Origin: CAIMUM01 sp034429715
GTDB lineage: Bacteria; Chloroflexota; Dehalococcoidia; GIF9; UBA5629
Assembly (NCBI GenBank): GCA_034429715.1
Contig: DAOUFR010000043.1
Coordinates: 1-64,000 of the forward strand
Length of the DNA: 64,000 nucleotides
Direction of reading: 5' to 3'
How positions within the stretch are numbered: position 1 is the first letter of the stretch; the number at the start of each line of letters is the position of its first letter. Below, piece by piece: positions 9,691 through 16,709 of this stretch. The notes under the pieces were generated by a model, which did no database searches, had not been told where the DNA came from, and saw nothing but the letters and a program-made list of their open reading frames with translations. The translations under genes were made by a program, and so were the position numbers.

Positions 9691-11052
9691 ATGAGCGAAA
9701 TTGACACTCCAGCCGTAAGCGAACAAAAGAAGACTATTAATCGGCTTAAGAGCATGTACCCTTTGCGCAACATTGTGCAGCAGGACTACATTGACACTCT
9801 GAAAGCCTCCAGCGAAGGCAAACCCACTGTATGGGCCATGCTCAACTACTGGGAGGGCGATATTCCACTGAAGGCCATGGGACTGAATATCGTCTATCCG
9901 GAGAACTACTCAACGCTGCTGGCATCCAGCGGTTCGGCCGAACCGTTCCTGGATGCGTCGGATGCCGACGGCTTCCCAACACACATGTGCGGCTACGGAC
10001 GCAGCACCATCGGTTACTCTTATCGCATGATGAAAGAAAACAAAGGGATGATCCCGCCTGACGCCCCTCTGGGGGGCATGGCCAGGCCGGCGCTGCTGGT
10101 CGGCTCCGGCATTATCTGCGATGCCCGCTTCAAATGGTTCCAGGCACTGGCCCGCTATTTTGATGCCCCCCAGTGGTGCCTGGAAATGCCTATGATGGCG
10201 GTTCCGGAAGGGAGCGAGAAGGACCTTGAATCCTACCAGGTCAGGTTCCTGGTAAAGCAGCTGCGTGACTTCATCGCCTTCCTGGAGAAGCTGCTGGGCA
10301 AAAAGATGGACTGGTCCAAGCTGGAAGAGCTGACCGATCTGGCCGTTCAGATTCATGAGACCTGTCACGAGATCACGGTACTGCGCAGGTCCATTTCGGG
10401 TCCGATGCACAGTGTCGACTTCTGGAGCAGCATGCCACCCGCCCTCTTCCTGGCAGGCAATATGAATGTATCGCTTAAGTGTTACCAGGACATGCTGGCG
10501 GAGGTCAAAGAGCGTGTCAGGAACGGGGAAGCCTCTATCAACTATCCGGAAAGATACCGCCTTATCTTCGCTGAGCTGCCGCCCTGGCATAGCCTTAAAT
10601 TCTTCGACAGGCTCGCCGGGATGGGCTGGAACTTCGTAATGGAAAGCTTCGGCTATCACCCGCCCAAGCCGCCTGATCTGAGCAGGGTCAGCGACCCGGT
10701 GGAGAAGCTGGCCAGACTGTCCCGAAACTTCCTGTGGAACAATTTCGAGGATGCTCGCAGGGACAACATCTCCAACTCGATTGTTGAGACCTACCTCCAG
10801 ATGGCCAGGGATTTCAAGGCGGATGGTTTCTTCCTGCACCCGCTAATCTCCTGCCGTGCCGCAAGCTGCAGCCTGAGGGCGGTACAGCACTTCGAGATGG
10901 AACGTCTGGATGTGCCCAGCCTATGGGTAGAAGGCGATATCATCGATAAGCGTGTTTTTAACCCCGGGGATGTCCTGGCAAGAGCGGAGGCCTTTGAGCA
11001 GACCATGGATCACTGCAGGAAGGTCAGAAAATCCAAAGGTCTGGACTGGTGA
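9691..11052 (+). CDS. 2-hydroxyacyl-CoA dehydratase / benzoyl-CoA reductase-type subunit A
   Basis: A 453-residue member of the HgdA/HgdB-BcrB/BcrC family. These subunits carry a [4Fe-4S] cluster and, once reduced by an ATP-driven activator, remove water from 2-hydroxyacyl-CoA or reduce an aromatic ring. Candidate cluster ligands are Cys100 (THMCGYGRS), Cys143 (IICDARFKWF) and Cys388 or Cys393 (LISCRAASC), the family's usual three-region pattern. The next gene, 30 bp away, is the partner subunit. No activator ATPase (HgdC/BadF type) is encoded in the window, so it must lie elsewhere. The Shine-Dalgarno site is weak. The exact substrate cannot be inferred. Confidence 0.82.
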   Translation: MSEIDTPAVSEQKKTINRLKSMYPLRNIVQQDYIDTLKASSEGKPTVWAMLNYWEGDIPLKAMGLNIVYPENYSTLLASSGSAEPFLDASDADGFPTHMCGYGRSTIGYSYRMMKENKGMIPPDAPLGGMARPALLVGSGIICDARFKWFQALARYFDAPQWCLEMPMMAVPEGSEKDLESYQVRFLVKQLRDFIAFLEKLLGKKMDWSKLEELTDLAVQIHETCHEITVLRRSISGPMHSVDFWSSMPPALFLAGNMNVSLKCYQDMLAEVKERVRNGEASINYPERYRLIFAELPPWHSLKFFDRLAGMGWNFVMESFGYHPPKPPDLSRVSDPVEKLARLSRNFLWNNFEDARRDNISNSIVETYLQMARDFKADGFFLHPLISCRAASCSLRAVQHFEMERLDVPSLWVEGDIIDKRVFNPGDVLARAEAFEQTMDHCRKVRKSKGLDW

Positions 11053-11082
11053 ACCGCACATAATAAAAGAGGTAGACTGAGA

Positions 11083-12255
11083 ATGGTAACGACAGCAGAT
11101 AAGGGCATCGCCCTGTCACATAAAATATATACGGACAGCAGCACGAGGGTACATGAATTGCGTAAGACCGGCAAGAAAGTGGTCGGCTATGTCTGCCTGT
11201 ATCCGCCGGTTGAGATAATCACAGCCATGGGCATGGCGCCCTTCCGTGTCCTCGGCGATATGGGCGAGCCCATCACCGCTGCCGACCGGGTTTCCACGAC
11301 TGTAGTGTGTCCTTTCCTGCGCAGCATTATCGACCTGGGGCTCAAAGGTAAATTCAGCTTCCTGGACGGCCTTGTCGGCGCGCATACCTGCGATATAGGC
11401 ATGACGGCAGTCAGCACCTGGCGCGATTCCAGGATTGAGACACCCTTTACGCATTATCTCGACGTGCCCCATACGGATAACGTAGATGCCATCAACTATT
11501 TTGAAGGCCAGCTTAATTCATTCAAGCGGCATATCGAAGAGTTCGGCGGAACTAAAATCACCGAAGACAAGCTCAAGAGAGCATGTAAGCTACACAATAA
11601 ACAACGCAAGCTGGTACGCGACCTCTACGACCTGCGCAAGTCCGATCCTCCGCTTCTAACATCAGTGGAAAACCTGGAGGTGATGGTCTCACTTTTCAGT
11701 CTGCCGGTGGAGGAAGGCAACGCCTTGCTGGAGGACGTTATCCGGGAAGTTAAAGAGCGCAAGAATGAACCTGTTAGAAAGAAAGCACGTATGCTGGTCT
11801 GGGGTCCGGTCTTCAATAACACATCTCTGTTTGAGCTCATTGAGAGCGCCGATGCCAGTGTCGTGGTGGATGACACCTGTGTCGGCACCAGGGCATTCTG
11901 GGCTGACGTTGAAGCGCCCTTCGATATGCATGCACTGGCGCAACGCTACCTGGTAGATATTAAATGCCCGCGTACCTATCGGCAGGCAGAGCCTATGGAG
12001 ACAAATAGGGACTACGATAAAGACCTGGACAGCAGGTTCTCGTACATAAAGAAAGCCGTAACCGACTGGCGCGTCAACGGCGCAATCCTGCAAAGCGTCA
12101 AGTACTGTGATACGCATGGCTACGAAGTGCCCAACCTGAGGCACTACCTCGATACGCTGGGCATCTCAAGTCTCTACATTGAGCATGATTACAGCGAAAG
12201 ATCGCTGGCGTCCATTAAAACGCGCATTGAAGCGTTCGTTGAGACCCTGAACTAA
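11083..12255 (+). CDS. 2-hydroxyacyl-CoA dehydratase / benzoyl-CoA reductase-type subunit B
   Basis: A 390-residue partner of the preceding protein. It shows the family's N-terminal GYVCLYPPVEII segment and three cysteine regions for a [4Fe-4S] cluster: Cys76 (VVCPFLRS), Cys103 (AHTCDIG) and Cys342 (VKYCDTHGYEVP). The C-terminus SLYIEHDYSERS matches the usual closing of this family. It is preceded by AAAAGAGGTAG, a good Shine-Dalgarno site. It ends the operon that starts at 6895; an imperfect hairpin follows at 12318. The enzyme would be cytoplasmic and oxygen-sensitive. Confidence 0.84.
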   Translation: MVTTADKGIALSHKIYTDSSTRVHELRKTGKKVVGYVCLYPPVEIITAMGMAPFRVLGDMGEPITAADRVSTTVVCPFLRSIIDLGLKGKFSFLDGLVGAHTCDIGMTAVSTWRDSRIETPFTHYLDVPHTDNVDAINYFEGQLNSFKRHIEEFGGTKITEDKLKRACKLHNKQRKLVRDLYDLRKSDPPLLTSVENLEVMVSLFSLPVEEGNALLEDVIREVKERKNEPVRKKARMLVWGPVFNNTSLFELIESADASVVVDDTCVGTRAFWADVEAPFDMHALAQRYLVDIKCPRTYRQAEPMETNRDYDKDLDSRFSYIKKAVTDWRVNGAILQSVKYCDTHGYEVPNLRHYLDTLGISSLYIEHDYSERSLASIKTRIEAFVETLN

Positions 12256-12317
12256 CGCTAAAAAAGCGGTAATTGGAATATCATAAAAGTCCGAGACAAC
12301 TATCTCTAATGCCATTG

Positions 12318-12335
12318 CTGCTGTGGAAACAGCAG
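12318..12335 (+). terminator. Hairpin after the dehydratase operon
   Basis: CTGCTGT-GGAA-ACAGCAG is a 7-bp stem with a tetraloop. It can be extended by outer ATGC/GCAT pairing and is followed by AT-rich ATAATATTTCATT. It sits 63 bp after the dehydratase stop and before the TetR promoter, so a terminator role is plausible. Confidence 0.45.
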
Positions 12336-12411
12336 GCATAATATTTCATTCATCAGGGTTCGTATTCGCCTCTTGTTCGAATTAAAATTACCCGTTTCCA
12401 CAGGAATTTTC

Positions 12412-12420
12412 TGTTATAAT
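12412..12420 (+). promoter_or_regulatory. Extended -10 promoter of the TetR gene
   Basis: TGTTATAAT is an extended -10 element (TGn plus a perfect TATAAT) 37 bp before the ATG at 12457. No good -35 is seen, which is usual for extended -10 promoters. Confidence 0.4.
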
Positions 12421-12456
12421 CTTTAAATATAATGATTTATCTCAGGTAGTTTATTA

Positions 12457-13062
12457 ATGAAAGCCATTTCACTCAGGAAACGCCAGGCTGCAGTTACTCA
12501 CAAGACTATTTACAGCGCCGCTCTCGCACTATTTACCAAAAACGGATATGACGGTGTCACCGTTGATGATATATGTCTAAAAGCACGCGTATCGAAGGGC
12601 GCATTTTATCTTCATTTCAAAGGCAAGGAAGAAATACCGCTGGAAGAATTCAAGAAGACCGATGAATACCTTGGAAACGACCTGATCAAAAAAATCGCCA
12701 AACTTGATACTACCAAAGACAAGCTGCTGGCCTACATTCTCTGCACATTCGGATATATAGACAAGGAAATAGGCGCTCCCATGATGCGGGTAATGTATCA
12801 AATTCAGATATCCAGCAAGAAATCCTCTCAGGTGCTGTCCGAAAAACGAGCCCTGTATACAATTCTCAGGTCCATTATCGAAGAGGCTCAGAACAAAAAA
12901 GAACTGAGGACTGATATCGACAGCAATCGCTTAACAAATTATATGATAAGGATGTACCGTGGCATTGTCTTCGATTGGTGCCTGGACAATGGCAAATTCG
13001 ACCTCATCGAAGCAGGTAAAAGGATGTTTCCGTTGATGTGGGACGGGATTCAATATAAATAA
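12457..13062 (+). CDS. TetR/AcrR-family transcriptional regulator
   Basis: A 201-residue protein. The N-terminal helix-turn-helix (about residues 13-60) reads AALALFTKNGYDGVTVDDI...ARVSKGAFYLHFKGKEE, the standard TetR signature; the C-terminal ligand-binding part is not assignable. No clear Shine-Dalgarno site precedes the ATG. It lies between the dehydratase operon and the CRP-type regulator. TetR proteins in fatty-acid clusters often sense acyl-CoA esters; that is an inference here. A perfect 22-bp palindrome just downstream (13090) could be its operator. Confidence 0.85.
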   Translation: MKAISLRKRQAAVTHKTIYSAALALFTKNGYDGVTVDDICLKARVSKGAFYLHFKGKEEIPLEEFKKTDEYLGNDLIKKIAKLDTTKDKLLAYILCTFGYIDKEIGAPMMRVMYQIQISSKKSSQVLSEKRALYTILRSIIEEAQNKKELRTDIDSNRLTNYMIRMYRGIVFDWCLDNGKFDLIEAGKRMFPLMWDGIQYK

Positions 13063-13089
13063 GACCCGGTAAAATGTGGCCTGTACGGT

Positions 13090-13111
13090 TATTGATCGAA
13101 TTCGATCAATA
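13090..13111. promoter_or_regulatory. Perfect 22-bp palindrome, operator candidate
   Basis: The sequence is a perfect palindrome built on TATTGATCGAA and its reverse complement. It lies 28 bp after the TetR stop and about 170 bp before the promoter of the CRP-type gene. It has no T-run, so it looks more like a protein-binding site than a terminator. The TTGAT half-sites are 8 bases apart, not the 4 of a true FNR box. Confidence 0.4.
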
Positions 13112-13282
13112 TACAATATATCAATTATGCCGGCGGGTATTCTAAGGTTTACCAGCATAAATCCTTTCCATTACGACAAACCTGTGGGTGGGGTAGAAGG
13201 TTCCGATCTAACAGGGCATTTACAATACATATTGCTGTAGTAATAGCTGAGCTGAGATTTCACTAATTCCGTATCTATATCC

Positions 13283-13311
13283 TTTACAATCACCCGGATA
13301 ATGATTAACAT
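13283..13311 (+). promoter_or_regulatory. Putative promoter of the CRP/FNR-type gene
   Basis: TTTACA and TAACAT are separated by 17 bases and end 42 bp before the ATG at 13354. The match to sigma70 elements is moderate. The 291-bp stretch 13063-13353 holds only this and the palindrome at 13090; I see no gene in it. Confidence 0.4.
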
Positions 13312-13353
13312 TAGACACTGACTGTTCACGCCTTTTATATTTGCGAGAAGAGG

Positions 13354-14085
13354 ATGCGAGCTGCGATGGCGTATTCGAGTAAGGCATTTGGTCAAAATGT
13401 GCAAGAGGCACTTAATTTGAGCATCATCGCTTCCTTCCCCGCTTCGGCGATCGATAAAATGCTAAGCGACGCCTTAATGATCAATGTTCCTTCAGGCAGT
13501 ATCCTGTATCGCGAATATGATCCATCCAGAATGGGGTTGGTTGTCGGAGGACTTATCCGTGAATACAGGGTTTTTCCGGATGGGAGAAATGTTACGTTCG
13601 GTTATCATCGTGCCGGAGACGTGCTAGGTATTCCGCTTACCATCCTGGGACCTTTGCAGGTGAACGGCCATGCTATGATGGAGAGCTCCTTGCTATTGTT
13701 TAATCCGGCCACATTTAAAACGCTGCTCAAAACAGAGGTAGCTGTTTGCTGGATAACGGTTGAATATGTATGCAGGGAATTCAACCGTGTGGTGGATGAA
13801 CTGACAGGGAATATTTACGGTAGCGCCAGCGAGCGGATAGCCAGACATCTGCTGGAGCTTGCCGCTCGCAGCAAAGACAATCAAATCCCAATGGCAAAGG
13901 CCACGCATCAGGAAATTGCAGATTCAATAGGTGTGACACGCGAAACCGTGTCTCGCGCAGTCCATCAGTTTGAAATGGATGGGATCCTGAGATCCAGCAG
14001 GGGTTACGTGATAATAGCGGATCTAAATGGTCTGTATTCAATCGCACGTCATAAGCACAAGATAGATACACCTGTGCTCCAGTAG
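13354..14085 (+). CDS. CRP/FNR-family transcriptional regulator
   Basis: A 243-residue protein with an N-terminal cyclic-nucleotide-type beta-barrel (about residues 25-140), a dimer helix and a C-terminal winged helix. The recognition helix reads GVTRETVSRAVHQFE: Arg196, Glu197 and Arg201 fall where E. coli CRP has Arg180, Glu181 and Arg185, the residues that read TGTGA. The N-terminus lacks the FNR-type cysteine cluster, so it is not an Fe-S oxygen sensor of that kind; the effector is unknown. Canonical TGTGA-N6-TCACA sites occur just downstream (14129) and at 6746, making it the likely controller of both flanking operons. Confidence 0.88.
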   Translation: MRAAMAYSSKAFGQNVQEALNLSIIASFPASAIDKMLSDALMINVPSGSILYREYDPSRMGLVVGGLIREYRVFPDGRNVTFGYHRAGDVLGIPLTILGPLQVNGHAMMESSLLLFNPATFKTLLKTEVAVCWITVEYVCREFNRVVDELTGNIYGSASERIARHLLELAARSKDNQIPMAKATHQEIADSIGVTRETVSRAVHQFEMDGILRSSRGYVIIADLNGLYSIARHKHKIDTPVLQ

Positions 14086-14128
14086 CCAACCATCTGTCTT
14101 GCGGTCATTCATAATATTCCACCCGCTC

Positions 14129-14156
14129 TGTGATATGTATCACATTGTCGTGTGAC
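14129..14156 (+). promoter_or_regulatory. CRP-type operator, copy 2
   Basis: TGTGA-TATGTA-TCACA is followed by TTGTCG and TGTGAC, the same three-half-site arrangement as at 6746. The similarity extends on both sides: TCATNCATAAT upstream and TGGCTTTACTGA downstream match copy 1. It lies 76 bp before the amidohydrolase start and 43 bp after the CRP-type gene. Confidence 0.75.
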
Positions 14157-14232
14157 TGGCTTTACTGAAACTACTTAATGACATGGCTATATTGTCATTG
14201 GAAACAAAGCGTATGATGCGAAGGAGAGTCTT

Positions 14233-15570
14233 ATGCCGATACTGCACAATATGAAGCTAATCGATATGGTATCTGAGAGAGTCCAGACCACGAAGGCCAT
14301 AATTGTTGAGGGCAATGAAATAAGAGAAATCCGTGCGGATGGTCCGGTGAATGATCCGTCAGGGAAAGGTTTTGTAGACATGCAGGGTTATTATCTTCTG
14401 CCGGGTCTTTTCGATCTCCATTCTCATGTAACAATACCTTTTATGAAAGACATCAAGCTGTCGATTCTTCCTACGGTTTTGAAGCAGGTGCAGAAAAACC
14501 TGAGAAACTGTGTGGAAGGTGGCGTGACAACAGTTCGTGATCTGGCTGCAATTCCGAGTAGCATCCGTGGCTATCAAAAAAGTATCAATGCGGGAAAAAC
14601 AATCGGCCCTCGTATTATCTATGCCGGGTCGATTATAGTATGCCCGGGGGGAGTGCCGGAGGTTGCGCCATACTTCAAAGGTATCAAAAGGGCCATACTG
14701 GGCGGCCAGTTCGCTGAACGACCGGTAACACCGGAAGATGTTCGAAAATGTGTACAACTCATGGTGAAGCAGGGTGCAGAGTGGATCAAAACGACTCATG
14801 GTGATAAATCCCTTATGATGGGCTGGGATAAAATCCCTTATTTCTCGGATGATTGCTATCAGGCGCTTGTAAGTGAATCCCGCAAAGCAGGAAAAAAGAT
14901 AGCCATGCACCACACATCAGCTACAGGATTTCGCAAAGCGCGTCAGTTTAAAGTTGACACACTTGAGCATATCGCACTGGATGAACTTTCGGATAAGGAC
15001 ATCTCTGCCTTTGTTGAACAGGGGGCTGCGATTATACCCACTCTCATGGCGCTGGCGGAGTATTCACAGTTGGACGATGTGAGACAGATGCTGGATGAAA
15101 AAGGTGATTATTACCTGGAAAAAGAGCCCTATAAATATACTTCAGACCTTGTAAACAAGTTTATAAAAGGTGTTACAGAGGAAGAGTGTCGCAAGGAATA
15201 CTATTACGATTATAAGTTCATTCAGAAGCAGTTCCCGGTGGCGCTGGAGAATGTACGCAGACTACACAAAGCAGGCGCGGTAATAGGACTGGGGACGGAT
15301 ATCGGCGGTACGGATTTCGGCTTTTTCGGCCTGACCTATAAAGAGCTGGGCCATCTGGTGGCGGCAGGCATGACCAATTACGAGGCGCTCAAAACTGCGA
15401 CCATTAACAGCGCACGTATTATAGGACTCGACGCCAAACTGGGTTCCATCGAGACAGGTAAGCTTGCGGATTTCGTGCTCGTTGATGGGAATCCACTGGA
15501 TGATGTGAGTCTGTTAAAAAATGTGAAAATGGTATGGAAAAACGGAGAGGTCGTTTTTAACAGATTGTAG
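14233..15570 (+). CDS. Amidohydrolase-superfamily protein (imidazolonepropionase/prolidase-like)
   Basis: A 445-residue TIM-barrel metal hydrolase. The N-terminal beta-sandwich leads into PGLFDLHSH, the first metal HxH pair. Further ligand-type residues are seen in KTTHGDKS, AMHHTSA, TLEHIA and GTDIGGTDF (the catalytic Asp region). The C-terminal KLADFVLVDGNPLDD is typical of this group, which hydrolyses cyclic amides or dipeptide-type C-N bonds. An AAGGAGAG site precedes the ATG. It has its own CRP-type operator and is separated from the next gene by a strong promoter, so it is probably a single-gene unit under the CRP-type regulator. The substrate is unknown; the amidase at 22236 could act on related amides. 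Confidence 0.8.
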   Translation: MPILHNMKLIDMVSERVQTTKAIIVEGNEIREIRADGPVNDPSGKGFVDMQGYYLLPGLFDLHSHVTIPFMKDIKLSILPTVLKQVQKNLRNCVEGGVTTVRDLAAIPSSIRGYQKSINAGKTIGPRIIYAGSIIVCPGGVPEVAPYFKGIKRAILGGQFAERPVTPEDVRKCVQLMVKQGAEWIKTTHGDKSLMMGWDKIPYFSDDCYQALVSESRKAGKKIAMHHTSATGFRKARQFKVDTLEHIALDELSDKDISAFVEQGAAIIPTLMALAEYSQLDDVRQMLDEKGDYYLEKEPYKYTSDLVNKFIKGVTEEECRKEYYYDYKFIQKQFPVALENVRRLHKAGAVIGLGTDIGGTDFGFFGLTYKELGHLVAAGMTNYEALKTATINSARIIGLDAKLGSIETGKLADFVLVDGNPLDDVSLLKNVKMVWKNGEVVFNRL

Positions 15571-15748
15571 ATTTATTCCACTGTGAGTTGAAGCAGGATA
15601 GGTTAAAACGGCTGGATGATGATGATTTGAACAGGCGAGCCTGCCAGAGTAGAAATAGTTGGCGGCATAAATTCAAATCTCCGGTAGCAAAAACAAATTT
15701 ACATGCGCACGGGCTGAACTTAAATCGCAGATAGCTGATTTCAAGGTA

Positions 15749-15776
15749 TTGACATCGCTTTTTTACGTGGTATACT
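15749..15776 (+). promoter_or_regulatory. Strong sigma70 promoter before the crotonase/oxidoreductase operon
   Basis: TTGACA, a 16-base spacer and TATACT. It lies 113 bp before the crotonase start at 15890. The 319-bp gap 15571-15889 holds this promoter and a following AT-rich run (TACTATACAACC...ACTATATATACAG) but no gene that I can see. Confidence 0.7.
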
Positions 15777-15889
15777 ATACAACCAGTCACTGACTATATA
15801 TACAGTAAATTATTTCAGTACGATTTGTTAGGCCGGCGGTATTTGCAGTGAGTTATCAATGCAGAATTAAAGGAGGTTTCAGAAATAAA

Positions 15890-16636
15890 GTGTACCAGTG
15901 CATCAATGTTAAAAAAGAAGGCAAGGTGGCGACGATAATTTTAAACAGGCCGGAGAAATTGAACTCAATTATTCCAGAAATGCAGCAGGAATTTATGCAG
16001 GCGATGGATGATATTGAGGCTGACGACTCCATCACGGTGGTAATCATAACCGGGGCAGGCCGCGCGTTTTGTGCCGGCATGGACATGAATACGATGTTGA
16101 ACAATATAGGTGCTGTGACACTGGAAGATCTTCCCAAGATTGTGAATTCCAGCAAGGTTTGTATAGCTGCAGTGAATGGCCCGGCGGTGGCGAATGGCTT
16201 CCAGATGGCTTCAGCCTGCGACTTTATCATAGCATCCGAGAAAGCTGTTTTCGGAGGCGTCGGTGTACGCATTAATGAGATATGCACGTACTGCGTTTAT
16301 GCGCTGCCGCGAATTGTAGGCAGGGCCAAGGCAAATGAGATACTGCTGACCGGGGAGCTTTTCGATGCCGTCGAGGCTGTCAAAATAGGCTTTGCCTACA
16401 AGGTGGTGCCTCATGATCAATTGATGGCGGCGGCTCACGAGCTTGCCGACAGAATTAAGGACAATGCGCCGGCGGCACTGAAATATACCAAACAGGCTTT
16501 GAGAAAAGCGGAATATACATCCGAAGACCGCTTCTGGCTCAAGAAGGTCGCAATGAAGCTCTCTATTATGGAAGATACTATAGAAGGTTTTGCTGCGTTC
16601 AAAGAAAAGCGTAAACCAGTTTTCCGTGGAAAATAG
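15890..16636 (+). CDS. Enoyl-CoA hydratase/isomerase-family protein (crotonase), non-canonical active site
   Basis: A 248-residue crotonase-fold protein. The oxyanion-hole segments are present (AGRAFCAGMDMN and AVNGPAVANGFQ). The two glutamates that hydrate enoyl-CoA in classic enzymes are both missing: the GGxxELA position is Gln (NGFQMAS) and the FGxPE position is Gly (FGGVGV). Another crotonase reaction, such as isomerisation, hydrolysis or C-C cleavage, is therefore likely. The start is taken as GTG 15890 after AAAGGAGG (15869-15876), since MYQCINVKKEGK is a normal crotonase N-terminus; the frame itself is open from 15848. It is the first gene of the operon and lies 73 bp before the FAD/Fe-S oxidoreductase. 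Confidence 0.82.
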   Translation: MYQCINVKKEGKVATIILNRPEKLNSIIPEMQQEFMQAMDDIEADDSITVVIITGAGRAFCAGMDMNTMLNNIGAVTLEDLPKIVNSSKVCIAAVNGPAVANGFQMASACDFIIASEKAVFGGVGVRINEICTYCVYALPRIVGRAKANEILLTGELFDAVEAVKIGFAYKVVPHDQLMAAAHELADRIKDNAPAALKYTKQALRKAEYTSEDRFWLKKVAMKLSIMEDTIEGFAAFKEKRKPVFRGK

Positions 16637-16709
16637 GCTTACGCTATAGTCCGTTTTTAAGTAAAGCTAACCACAATATCCTGTATTTGTGCTCTGAGGC
16701 AAGGTTTTC

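Noticed and set aside
13090..13111. FNR box (TTGAT...ATCAA)
   Set aside because: The half-sites are 8 bases apart; FNR needs 4. I kept it only as an undefined palindrome.
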